Shown: positions 9,401-17,233 of the stretch, one piece after another | Numbering within the stretch: the first letter of the stretch is position 1 | How the letters are laid out: every line of letters begins with the position of its first letter | Assembly (NCBI GenBank): GCA_963829995.1 | Contig: CAWHKW010000029.1 | Coordinates: 1-64,000, forward strand | Length of the DNA stretch: 64,000 nt | Direction of reading: 5' to 3' | Source of the DNA: JACCZX01 sp963829995 | GTDB taxonomy: Bacteria > Pseudomonadota > Gammaproteobacteria > Burkholderiales > Burkholderiaceae_F | Made by a program: the position numbers and the translations under genes | Notes under the pieces: generated by a model | The model's input: the letters and a program-made list of their open reading frames with translations, nothing else | What the model was told of the DNA's origin: nothing | Databases searched by the model: none

Positions 9401-9461
9401 GAGCGCGATTTAATACGCCTAGTGGCAGAAGCGGTCGGGTTGTAGGTCGCTCGGCAGCGCG
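9401..9461 (+). repeat. Relic of sulfatase 3-prime end
   Basis: 61 bp matching 8256-8316 at 52 positions, without gaps. It encodes ERDLIRLVAEAVGL followed by TAG (9443-9445), against QRDLKRLVAEAIGL and TAG in the intact sulfatase, and the match continues about 16 bp past the stop. The 190-bp gap 9275-9464 therefore consists largely of scraps of its two flanking genes. Confidence 0.75.
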
Positions 9462-9464
9462 ACG

Positions 9465-10061
9465 TCAGAACCGATAGACAAACTCGACCATGTGGAAATC
9501 GGCGCCGATGGTGTTCTTCCCGTGGATTCCTGCGTCGGAGTAATGCAGAAATCGGTAACCCACTCCGAGTTGCCCATAGAGCGGAACACTGACACCGACA
9601 GTTAACGCAAACTGGAAATGGCCGCCGTAGTCCTGCTTCTCGAAGGTATGCCGGCTTAGCCACGCTCCTCCTACCCCAAAATCGAGCACAAAGCGCCCAT
9701 CTTGACTGCCAACGGCAAGAACAGGGATTAGAGAAAAAACGAACGCTTTGTCCTCCGCTCCTTGAAGAAGTCCTGCGCTTGCCAGCAATCTCGTTCCGAC
9801 GCCCCAGCCTGACGGGTAATAGCGTTCCCAAGGCAACCGAATGCTCGCCACGACGTCGTACTCGCGAAACGCCTCCGGCTGCTCCTCGCCAAGTACTCGT
9901 TCGCCTCCAATGCGTGCCCGAACGCCAATACTTACTAGCGAATGCAAGTCCTCCGCTTGGCTGGGCCAAGGTGCGAGGACGCAAAGAACGAAGCTCGTGA
10001 GCGCAAGGCCTGCGTTGACCCTTGCGCGAAAGTTGGCGACTGAGCCTCCTTGCCGAGCCAC
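9465..10061 (-). CDS. Acyloxyacyl hydrolase / PagL-like outer-membrane lipid A deacylase
   Basis: Protein of 198 residues with a signal peptide to about residue 36 (VLCVLAPWPSQA) and amphipathic beta strands ending in the aromatic C-terminus VEFVYRF typical of outer-membrane beta barrels. The motif YRFLHYSDAGIHGKNTIG near residue 170 matches the His-x-Ser centre of PagL enzymes (HYSNAG), which remove the 3-O acyl chain from lipid A. The Glu expected about 12 residues after the Ser is not there (Ala, then Asp), so activity is uncertain; many family homologues vary here. It has only 3 bp to the upstream Bug gene. Family call is good, enzymatic call moderate. Confidence 0.72.
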   Translation of the reverse strand: MARQGGSVANFRARVNAGLALTSFVLCVLAPWPSQAEDLHSLVSIGVRARIGGERVLGEEQPEAFREYDVVASIRLPWERYYPSGWGVGTRLLASAGLLQGAEDKAFVFSLIPVLAVGSQDGRFVLDFGVGGAWLSRHTFEKQDYGGHFQFALTVGVSVPLYGQLGVGYRFLHYSDAGIHGKNTIGADFHMVEFVYRF

Positions 10062-10064
10062 CCT

Positions 10065-11051
10065 TCAGTCTGCCTTTGCCCCGGACGCTTTGACAATCGG
10101 CACCCAGCGCGCCAGATCATCGGCGATGAGTTTGCTGAAAGCTGCCGGCGTGATAGGCGGCGACAGGTCGAACCCCTGCGGCCCCAGTCGTTCTTTCGCG
10201 TCCGCGCTAGAGAAAATCTTGTTCAGCTCTGCATTTAGACGGTTAACCACCTCGGGAGGAGTACCGGCCGGCGCGACGAATCCGAACCACGTGTTGACTT
10301 CGTATCCCTTGACGCCCTGCTCGTCCAGCGTGGGGACATTCGGCAACAGCGGTGAGCGCGAGAGGCTGGTGACGCCAAGCGCTTTGATCTTGCCGTCTTT
10401 GATCTGGCTGATGACCGTCGGCGTGTTGAAAAATCCCATCGTCACTTCATTCGCCATCACCGCCAAAATGCCTTGCGGAGCACCCTTGTAAGGCACGTGC
10501 ACCAGCTGAGTTGCCGTGTCCCGCGCGAACAGAACGCCCGACAGATGATGGCTCGTGCCGGCGCCTCCAGACGAAAACGTCGATTCGCCCGGTTTCGCCT
10601 TGGCAACAGCAATCACGTCGGCCGGTGCACTTGCCTTGTTGGTCGGATGAACAATCATCACGTTCGACACGCCGCCGAGTAACGCGATCGGCGCGAAGTC
10701 CTTGGTCGAGTCATAACCCGGCTTGGCGTAGATACCCTGGTTGAACACGAGCGTGCCTTGTGACGCGAAGCCGATCGTGTAGCCATCTGGCGCAGACCGT
10801 GCGAGCTCGGCCATTGCGATCGTGCCGCCCGCCCCGGTTTTGTTTTCGACGACGACGCTCTGCCCGAGCACCTTGCTGAGCTCGTTCGCGGTGAAGCGGG
10901 ACGCGATATCAGCCGTGCTGCCAGCCGCCAGCGGCACGATCAACCGGATCGGCTTGGTTGGAAACGGCTGGGCAAACGCGGTGTTTGCCGCTACCGCCAG
11001 AGCAATGACGGTAGCGACCTTGAGAAGTGGCTTAATGGCAGTGATGGTCAT
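10065..11051 (-). CDS. Bug/TctC-family tripartite tricarboxylate transporter receptor
   Basis: Periplasmic binding protein of 328 residues with a Sec signal peptide (ALAVAANTAFAQPFP, cleavage near residue 27). Family blocks: IRLIVPLAAGSTADIASRFT, VVENKTGAGGTIAMAELAR, TFSSGGAGTSHHLSGVLF and HVPYKGAPQGILAVMANE. It would bind a small carboxylate in the periplasm. No enzyme gene is adjacent that would hint at the ligand; it is followed after 3 bp by the PagL-like gene and preceded by the YxFWYxxD lipoprotein gene (43 bp). Part of its 3-prime end is duplicated at 9318-9359. Confidence 0.92.
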   Translation of the reverse strand: MTITAIKPLLKVATVIALAVAANTAFAQPFPTKPIRLIVPLAAGSTADIASRFTANELSKVLGQSVVVENKTGAGGTIAMAELARSAPDGYTIGFASQGTLVFNQGIYAKPGYDSTKDFAPIALLGGVSNVMIVHPTNKASAPADVIAVAKAKPGESTFSSGGAGTSHHLSGVLFARDTATQLVHVPYKGAPQGILAVMANEVTMGFFNTPTVISQIKDGKIKALGVTSLSRSPLLPNVPTLDEQGVKGYEVNTWFGFVAPAGTPPEVVNRLNAELNKIFSSADAKERLGPQGFDLSPPITPAAFSKLIADDLARWVPIVKASGAKAD

Positions 11052-11094
11052 GCGAAGCTCCCAGAGTTCGCGACCATCTTACCGAGCGTCAGCA

Positions 11095-11511
11095 CTAGTT
11101 GTAGTTGTAGCCCGCGCTGTAGCTGGTATCGGGCGCTGCCGATGTCTTCTTCGACTCGCCGCGAAGCACGTGCCACACACCGCCCTGCCTGTCGCCGTTG
11201 ACATCGCCAGCTTTCGCATCGCCTGCGAAGAAGTACAACGGCTTGCCCTTGAAGGCCCATTGCGAAGCGCCGTCGTCGCGCTTGACGATTGAAAAGTCGC
11301 CGCCCGCCAACGCCGCGTTCGCAACCATGAACGGAGGCCACGCCGCGGCGCACCCGCCGTTGCAGTTGCTCTGGCCCGCTGCGTCCTTGTCGAACGTGTA
11401 CAGCGTCTTGCCTTCCTTGCTGGCCATCACACCGTTGGAAATCTTTGTTGGGTTGGCCTGAACGGCCAGGGCAACGACCGCGATCGCGGCAAACATCATC
11501 GTGCGTTTCAT
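11095..11511 (-). CDS. Secreted YxFWYxxD-motif protein (COG4315)
   Basis: Exported protein of 138 residues with a signal peptide (MMFAAIAVVALAVQANP). It has the two repeats that define PF03640: GKTLYTFDKDAAGQSNCNGG near residue 34 and GKPLYFFAGDAKAGDVNGD near 90, plus CNGGCAAAWPPF. Function of the family is unknown. In betaproteobacteria it is often found beside SigK-like sigma factors, and here it lies 90 bp downstream of the anti-sigma gene on the same strand, so it may be part of that regulon. The Tyr-rich C-terminus (DTSYSAGYNYN) is unusual. No lipobox cysteine is seen. Confidence 0.82.
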   Translation of the reverse strand: MKRTMMFAAIAVVALAVQANPTKISNGVMASKEGKTLYTFDKDAAGQSNCNGGCAAAWPPFMVANAALAGGDFSIVKRDDGASQWAFKGKPLYFFAGDAKAGDVNGDRQGGVWHVLRGESKKTSAAPDTSYSAGYNYN

Positions 11512-11601
11512 TCGGTTTCCTCTGCGTTTGGTGGCGCCCGTCGAGCACCTGCCACATATACGCAGCCGATCGCAAACCGGATGCAGCTCGCGCCGAATTT
11601 T

Positions 11602-12351
11602 TTACCAGAGCTTGACGCAGGGGCCGATCAGAACGAACTCGCCGGGGGTGGCGCCCGCGCGGGCCGGCGCATCCTCAAACGACACCGCGAGGCGCGTCAC
11701 ATTAGAGAGCAGCTTCTCCGAGGTTGCGCTCATCTCAAATGTCGTGCTGCCCGGCGGCTTTGTCGGAACGGCAATGCCGATTGGAAATGGCGCTCCCTCT
11801 TTCGGCAGCGCCCACACCTGCGCAACCTTGCCCACGGGAACCGCAATCGGACGCAGTGACTTGACGCTGACGCGCGTGCCATGGCGGGTCGAGCTGATCA
11901 ACAACGTGGGCAGGCCTTCGCGGTCCTGCAACAGGCCGACGTAGCTTTGCGGCAGTGCCTGCTCGCGCTGCGCGAGACCATCGAGCGAAACGAAAGCACC
12001 CGGCATCAGCTGCACCAACCCAAACGTCAACGCGGCGCCGAACGCAAAGCCGAGCGCGGGCTTCCATAAGCTGGACCACCAGGAACGGTCGGTTCCACGT
12101 CCCGCTGCTGCCGATGCCGCTGTTGATGCAATACGCGCTTCGGTGGCGCTCCAGACGCGCGGCGATGGCGTGATCGGCGGTACCGATGCTGCGAGAGCTG
12201 CCAGCCGCTGCTCCCAGGATTGCACCGCGCCGCGTGCGGCCGGTGATTCGATCAGCAGTTTCTCAAAGCGCCTCCGCGCAGCACCGTGCAGCGTGCCGAG
12301 AACGTATTCGGACGCAAGACGATCGAGCAGATCGGCGCGGTTGTAATTCAC
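11602..12351 (-). CDS. Anti-sigma factor (RskA/anti-sigma-K type)
   Basis: Membrane regulator of 249 residues. The cytosolic N-terminus (RADLLDRLASEYVLGTLHGA, RRFEKLLIESP) is the sigma-binding region; one transmembrane helix (ALGFAFGAALTFGLVQLM) lies near residues 105-125; the periplasmic part is the RskA domain with PVGKVAQVWALPKEGAPFPI. It would hold the sigma factor encoded just upstream inactive until released by proteolysis. I chose GTG 12351, which forms a four-base GTGA overlap with the sigma stop; an ATG at 12369 is in frame. The overlap points to translational coupling. Confidence 0.87.
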   Translation of the reverse strand: MNYNRADLLDRLASEYVLGTLHGAARRRFEKLLIESPAARGAVQSWEQRLAALAASVPPITPSPRVWSATEARIASTAASAAAGRGTDRSWWSSLWKPALGFAFGAALTFGLVQLMPGAFVSLDGLAQREQALPQSYVGLLQDREGLPTLLISSTRHGTRVSVKSLRPIAVPVGKVAQVWALPKEGAPFPIGIAVPTKPPGSTTFEMSATSEKLLSNVTRLAVSFEDAPARAGATPGEFVLIGPCVKLW

Positions 12352-12914
12352 TGACCGCTCTCCAGGCACTTCTTCAATTTCTCAAGCCCGCGCCGCACCC
12401 ACGCCTTGACACTGCCCAGCGGAGCCCGCATATGTGCCGCGACTTCCGAGTGCGACATGCCTTGGTAGTACGCGAGCGCCAGGCATTGCCGATGCGATGC
12501 ATCGAGCGCTTCCATGCAGCCGCGAATCGCCAGCGCGTCGGTGGCCTGAGTTAGCAATTGCAGCGGACTCGGCCGGTGGTCTTCGATGTCGATCACCTCT
12601 CCTTCCGCAGTCACGGGCATCTCGGTTTCATGCCGCACGGCCGCGCTGCGCACGACGTCGAGCGCCTTGTTGCGCACGATCGAAATCATCCACGTCATCG
12701 GCTGGCCGCTCGCGGCCTGATAACTGCCCGCGTGATGCCAGACACTCACAAATGCCTCCTGCAGAACATCCTCGGCTACGTCGCGCCGATTCAATATACG
12801 AAGCGCGATGCCGAACAGATGCGCACTGGTGGCCTGATAGACGCGCGCGAATGCGGCACGGTCGCCCAGGGCGACGCGGGCAAGATCCTTTTGCAGTTGT
12901 GCGGAATCGGTCAT
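12348..12914 (-). CDS. ECF-type RNA polymerase sigma factor (SigK-like)
   Basis: Sigma factor of 188 residues from ATG 12914 (MTDSAQLQKDLARVALGDRA). Region 2 is seen in LFGIALRILNRRDVAEDVLQ and FVSVWHHAGSY (near residues 35-65), with the DNA-melting stretch PMTWMISIVRNKALDVVRS. Region 4 is CLALAYYQGMSHSEVAAHM and APLGSVKAWVRRGLEKLKK (near 140-180). It is coupled to its anti-sigma gene downstream. An 83-bp gap separates it from the divergent CorA-like gene and should contain an autoregulated promoter. SigK/RskA pairs respond to redox or envelope stress in other bacteria; the signal here is unknown. Confidence 0.9.
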   Translation of the reverse strand: MTDSAQLQKDLARVALGDRAAFARVYQATSAHLFGIALRILNRRDVAEDVLQEAFVSVWHHAGSYQAASGQPMTWMISIVRNKALDVVRSAAVRHETEMPVTAEGEVIDIEDHRPSPLQLLTQATDALAIRGCMEALDASHRQCLALAYYQGMSHSEVAAHMRAPLGSVKAWVRRGLEKLKKCLESGQ

Positions 12915-12997
12915 CGGAACCGCTGAAAGTGTAGGGCGAAACATCCGCGCTTCACTGCCGCGAATTACACTCCGGCCGCGCCGCGGTGGAGGCACTC

Positions 12998-14668
12998 ATG
13001 TCCGGGCAATCGACGAGTTCGACGACGGTGGTACGCCACTTCAGGCAAATACTGCTGTGGCCGCTGCAGTTGATGCCGATCCGGCCAGGCACGCAGATTC
13101 AGGAACACTGGGAACTGCTCGACCAGGAAACCGCCGACAACCCGTGGCGCGAGCTGCTCGACGAGTTCACTCCGGATGGCAAGGAATTTCAGTTACGCCA
13201 CTACAGCGAGTTCGTCACCTTCTTACCCTACGTGCAGCGATTTCTGTACGGCGAGAGCCGTGTAAAGAAGGAAACGGGGAACAAGGACGAGGAGCCAGGC
13301 AGCTCCCCGATGCGCGTGTACCGGCGGCACGACATCGCGTCGGTGCGGATGGTCACGCGCGCCGATGCCGAGCCGATTGTCCTGTCGATCGCACACATTG
13401 ACCTGTATTTCTTCTACGACATCGACGTAGTCGTGCTGAACGTCGAAGTTCACGGCGACAACCTGACGCTGCCACAAGTGCAGGAATTGTTGTATCGATT
13501 CGGCCGCGCTTATCCGGCCGGGTGGGACGAGCATGGGGACGGGCTGCATTGCCTGCGCTCTCTCGAGTGGCTGGACAAGGATGGCGCCGTACTGGCGCGC
13601 TCGGACTCGGGTGAGCGCGACAAGTTCTTGTCGTTCGTCTCCAAGCATCGCGCGCCGCGCATCAGCTCGCACTGGTTCTTCCTGATGAAGCCGCTGGTGC
13701 TCGATCACGTCGACGCACAGGGCGCGATTCGCTACCGCCAGATCGAGTACTACCGGATGCCGGTGATGGGGTTGGTCGCAGTCGACGAACCGCGTAAGGT
13801 GGCGCGCAACGACTTCATCCGGCTCGGGCTCGGCATCGGGGCAGGGGCTGAAAATGCGATGCCGTATTCGGAAACCTACATCGCGGATTTCGAGCAACGT
13901 TACTGCGACGATCGCTTCTGGTGCGATGTCGGGCCGTCACCGAACACGCGTTATCTGGCCAGCGGCCGCACGCTGATTGTCGTCGGCGACGCGCAATCCG
14001 GATATTTCCTGGACAACGAGCGCGGCGTGCTTGCGCAGTTCCGGCATCAACACTTTCTGTTGTTCCTGATCGCGCATTTTCAGCGCGCCGCGTTGCTGAT
14101 GTTCGCCGACCGGTTGGCCGAAGCGCTAAAGAAACTCGATATCGGCGTGGCCGATTCGGTCCGGCGTTTCAAGCGCAGCGTGCGGCAGAACTTCGAAATC
14201 TTCCTGCGCTTTACGCATCGCTACTGGTTTCATGAGGTGTCGGAACAGTCGCAGGCACGCTCGCTGTTCGATCTCACGGTCCAGCATCTGAAGCTCGACG
14301 CGCTCTTCGATGAAGTCAGAGACCGCATTCAGAGCATGGATCAATATCTCGACACCGACAGCACACGGCGCCACACGAACACGGTGCTGCGCTTGACGGT
14401 GGTCACGACCTTCGGATTGATCGGAACGGTCACGACCGGCTTTATTGGCATGAACCTGATCGGCATGACCGAGGTTCCGCTGATCGAGAAAGTCATTTTC
14501 TTCCTGATCGTGTTCGCACCTACCGCGTTTTTGACGTTCTACACGATCGTCAAATCGCGCCGGCTGTCGGATTTCCTGGATGTGCTGTCGAACGAAAAGG
14601 TTTCGGCGGGCGGCAAGTTCATGGCGCTGCTGGACGTGTGGCGCAAGAAGCGGGTGATCGACGAGTAA
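12998..14668 (+). CDS. CorA-like membrane protein with GMN motif and large N-terminal domain
   Basis: Protein of 556 residues. The C-terminal part has two transmembrane helices with FIGMNLIGM at the end of the first, matching the Gly-Met-Asn pore signature of CorA Mg2+ channels, preceded by a long helical stretch (DALFDEVRDRIQSMDQYLD, RRHTNTVLRLTVVTTF). The N-terminal 350 residues (HYSEFVTFLPYVQRFLYGE, FYDIDVVVLNVEVHGDNL, ETYIADFEQRYCDDRFWCDV) are not like the usual CorA cytosolic domain I know. The tail after the second helix is about 50 residues, longer than in CorA. It is probably a divergent channel of the 2-TM-GxN group. I chose ATG 12998 over GTG 12986. It lies 15 bp before the PepSY gene, probably one operon. 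Confidence 0.7.
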   Translation: MSGQSTSSTTVVRHFRQILLWPLQLMPIRPGTQIQEHWELLDQETADNPWRELLDEFTPDGKEFQLRHYSEFVTFLPYVQRFLYGESRVKKETGNKDEEPGSSPMRVYRRHDIASVRMVTRADAEPIVLSIAHIDLYFFYDIDVVVLNVEVHGDNLTLPQVQELLYRFGRAYPAGWDEHGDGLHCLRSLEWLDKDGAVLARSDSGERDKFLSFVSKHRAPRISSHWFFLMKPLVLDHVDAQGAIRYRQIEYYRMPVMGLVAVDEPRKVARNDFIRLGLGIGAGAENAMPYSETYIADFEQRYCDDRFWCDVGPSPNTRYLASGRTLIVVGDAQSGYFLDNERGVLAQFRHQHFLLFLIAHFQRAALLMFADRLAEALKKLDIGVADSVRRFKRSVRQNFEIFLRFTHRYWFHEVSEQSQARSLFDLTVQHLKLDALFDEVRDRIQSMDQYLDTDSTRRHTNTVLRLTVVTTFGLIGTVTTGFIGMNLIGMTEVPLIEKVIFFLIVFAPTAFLTFYTIVKSRRLSDFLDVLSNEKVSAGGKFMALLDVWRKKRVIDE

Positions 14669-14683
14669 CGACAGGAGCGATGC

Positions 14684-16015
14684 GTGCGCTCGCGTTCAAC
14701 CTGGTTCACCGTCCACCGCTGGCTGGGCATAGGCCTTGGGCTCTGGTTCGCACTGGTCGGATTAACCGGCGCCCTGCTCGTGTTCGAAGAGCCGCTCGAT
14801 GCGTGGCTCAACCCCGATTTGTTGACCACCACCGCACGCGGCCCGCACCTCAGTGCGCAAGCGATTGTCGAACGCGCCGAAGCCGCTTACCCACTTGGCC
14901 TGGTTGAAAAAATCCGCTTTCCCGAAGCGGTGGGCACTGTTTATCGGCTGACGCTGCGCACCAAGCCGCGCAGAGTCGGCGCCGAGCGTATCGAGGCCAT
15001 GTTCGATCCCGTCAACGGCGTGCAGTTGGGCTCACGTTCGCTGGAAGCGCTCAGCCTTCTTCCGCCTGACCTGCTGCGCACGCTGTATGAATTTCACCGC
15101 AACGTACTGCTCGGCAACGCCGGATCGAACATCGTGGGCATCGCCGGGCTGCTGTTGTTGACGTCGGCGATTACCGGCTTCGTGCTTGCCGTGCCCCGTA
15201 CGCGGGCGGCATTCAAACGCATCGTATGGATCAATCCGCGCACATCGGCAACGCGCATCGCGTACGACTTTCATCGTTCCACCGGGATCGTGTTCGCGAT
15301 CACGCTGCTGCTGGCGACGCTGACCGGTGCCACCCTCGTCTACGTCAACTACGTGCGCGATCTGGTCAGCGTATTTTCGAAAGTCGCCCCGTTCCCGACG
15401 GTGCCGTGGCAGCTGCAGAATGCGCACGAGCCCCTGCAGCTCGACCGCGTTATCGCCGACGTCCGGCGCCGCTTCCCAGAGCACACGCTGCTTGAAGTGC
15501 ACGGCTCACCGCGCCAGATGGCCGGCCACCTGTATTACCTGAAGCGAGCGGGCGACGTGCATCGGCTCGGCGACACGATCGCATGGATCAATCCAGCAAG
15601 CGGCGAAATGATGATCGAGCGCAGCCCCCGCACGCGCACTGCGGGCGAGGGTTTCATGCACTGGCTGTTCCCGTTGCACAGCGGCACTGCGTTCGGCACG
15701 GCCGGACAGATTGCCATGTGTGCGACCGGCATCGTGCCGATGCTGCTGGTGTTCACCGGACTCTGGGTGTGGCTGCGCAAGCGGCGCGGTGAGCGGATCG
15801 CGCGCGAGCGGCAGCGCCGGCGTGACCGGGCCCGCGGCGCATGCTTGAGTGTGCATATTCCAGACGACTACGCCGCGTCCGGGACCGCATCCTCGGCTAA
15901 CGCTTCAACGCTCGGCAACACACGCGTGGTGCGGATCACCGGCTGTCGCCATGCAAGCGCCGCCAGCGCCAATGCCGAGCCGCCAGCGAACACGAGCGAC
16001 GAGCGCAGGCCATAG
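14684..16015 (+). CDS. PepSY-associated TM helix domain protein
   Basis: Inner-membrane protein with four predicted helices: WFTVHRWLGIGLGLWFALVG at the N-terminus, GIAGLLLLTSAITGFVL, TGIVFAITLLLATLTG and ATGIVPMLLVFTGLWVWL near residue 355. The family (PiuB/FecR-linked PepSY_TM) is tied to iron-siderophore uptake and reductase functions. It starts with GTG 14684 after CAGGAG. Recognisable sequence ends at about 15,840 (RRRDRARGA); the last 50 or so residues run antisense into the 3-prime end of the convergent MFS gene for 148 bp and look like translated antisense. A lost stop or frameshift near 15,840 is likely. Confidence 0.82.
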   Translation: MRSRSTWFTVHRWLGIGLGLWFALVGLTGALLVFEEPLDAWLNPDLLTTTARGPHLSAQAIVERAEAAYPLGLVEKIRFPEAVGTVYRLTLRTKPRRVGAERIEAMFDPVNGVQLGSRSLEALSLLPPDLLRTLYEFHRNVLLGNAGSNIVGIAGLLLLTSAITGFVLAVPRTRAAFKRIVWINPRTSATRIAYDFHRSTGIVFAITLLLATLTGATLVYVNYVRDLVSVFSKVAPFPTVPWQLQNAHEPLQLDRVIADVRRRFPEHTLLEVHGSPRQMAGHLYYLKRAGDVHRLGDTIAWINPASGEMMIERSPRTRTAGEGFMHWLFPLHSGTAFGTAGQIAMCATGIVPMLLVFTGLWVWLRKRRGERIARERQRRRDRARGACLSVHIPDDYAASGTASSANASTLGNTRVVRITGCRHASAASANAEPPANTSDERRP

Positions 16016-17199
16016 TGCTCACCGAGCCATCCGCCGAGCAGTGCACCCGGCCCCGCCGGCAACAGAATCAGCCAGCGCATCGTGCTGGTCATGCGGCCCA
16101 GCATCGGCGCTGGCGTGACCGCCTGCCGCATCGCCAGGAACGTGATGAAGATCAGCACCGCGCCGACGCCGAACATCATCAACATCGCCGCGAACATCCC
16201 GATTCCGATCGCAGAGGCCGGCGCGATCGCGCCGAGCAACCAACCGGCACCGCAAATCGCGACGCCAAGCACCAGTGTTGGGCCGGGACCGAACCGGCGC
16301 GAGATGCGACTGCCGACGATGCTCGCGACAATCGTGCCGACGCCGAGTCCAACAAAACACAGTCCGACCGCGCCTTCGGACAACCCGAGCGTGCGTGTCG
16401 CGAACAAGATCTGCACCACCAGCGCCGCGTGATGGCACATCTGCCAGACGCCGACCACGCACGCCATCGTCACCAACAACCGATGCTGCATGACGAAGAC
16501 GAGTCCGGCGCGCATCGCAGGCCAGAACCGCGCCGCCGCTAGCTGTGCGCCTTCCTGCACTTGAATCCCGCGCAAGATCGCAGCGGAAACAGCAAGCAAT
16601 ACCGCATCGGCCAGCAGAGCGATCGGAGCACCGACCAATTTGATCAGCACCCCGGCCGCGCCCGGACCAGCCACCTCGGCCGACGAGGATGCCAACGCAT
16701 TCTTTGCGTGCGCCTCCACCAAGCGCTCGCGTGCAACGACTTGCGTCAGCACGATCTGAGCTGCACTGCCGGCGATCGTGTAGACGGTGCCAATCGCAAA
16801 GCCGACGATATAAAGCCACATCATCGACAGCCACCCCAGCCACCACGCCAGCGGCACGCTCGCCACTATCAGCGCCAGCAATGACTCGCCGATCACGTAC
16901 ACCGGCAGCTTTCGAACGCGGTCGAGCCAGACGCCTGACGGCAACGAAAACAGAACGAATGGCGCAACTTCCATCGCCGTCAGCAAGCCCATCTGCGTTG
17001 GCGTCGCGTGCAACAACACCGCCGCTGTCAGCGGCAACGCGAGCATCGTCACCTGACCACCGAACGAGCTGATCAGAATCGACGTCCACAGTCGGCGATA
17101 CGTAGCGTCACGCAGCAGATCGTCGGGCGCGAGCCGGAGCTGCGAAACTGTGCGCGCAACGTAGCGCCTCAGCGCTGGCGCTGCGAAGTTGAAACTCAT
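15868..17199 (-). CDS. MFS transporter (enterobactin-exporter/EntS-like)
   Basis: Twelve-helix transporter of 443 residues. It begins with a soluble N-terminus (RRYVARTVSQLRLAPDDLLR) and RRLWTSILISSFGGQVTML as the first helix. The loop 2-3 motif is seen as SLPSGVWLDRVRKLPVYVIG near residue 90. The layout fits the MFS_3/EntS-like group of putative exporters for drugs or siderophores. It is convergent with, and overlaps by 148 bp, the PepSY gene; siderophore-linked roles for both are compatible but not shown. Substrate unknown. Confidence 0.88.
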   Translation of the reverse strand: MSFNFAAPALRRYVARTVSQLRLAPDDLLRDATYRRLWTSILISSFGGQVTMLALPLTAAVLLHATPTQMGLLTAMEVAPFVLFSLPSGVWLDRVRKLPVYVIGESLLALIVASVPLAWWLGWLSMMWLYIVGFAIGTVYTIAGSAAQIVLTQVVARERLVEAHAKNALASSSAEVAGPGAAGVLIKLVGAPIALLADAVLLAVSAAILRGIQVQEGAQLAAARFWPAMRAGLVFVMQHRLLVTMACVVGVWQMCHHAALVVQILFATRTLGLSEGAVGLCFVGLGVGTIVASIVGSRISRRFGPGPTLVLGVAICGAGWLLGAIAPASAIGIGMFAAMLMMFGVGAVLIFITFLAMRQAVTPAPMLGRMTSTMRWLILLPAGPGALLGGWLGEHYGLRSSLVFAGGSALALAALAWRQPVIRTTRVLPSVEALAEDAVPDAA

Positions 17200-17233
17200 T
17201 GCAAACTATAGGTGTGGCTGACGGGGGCGAAGC

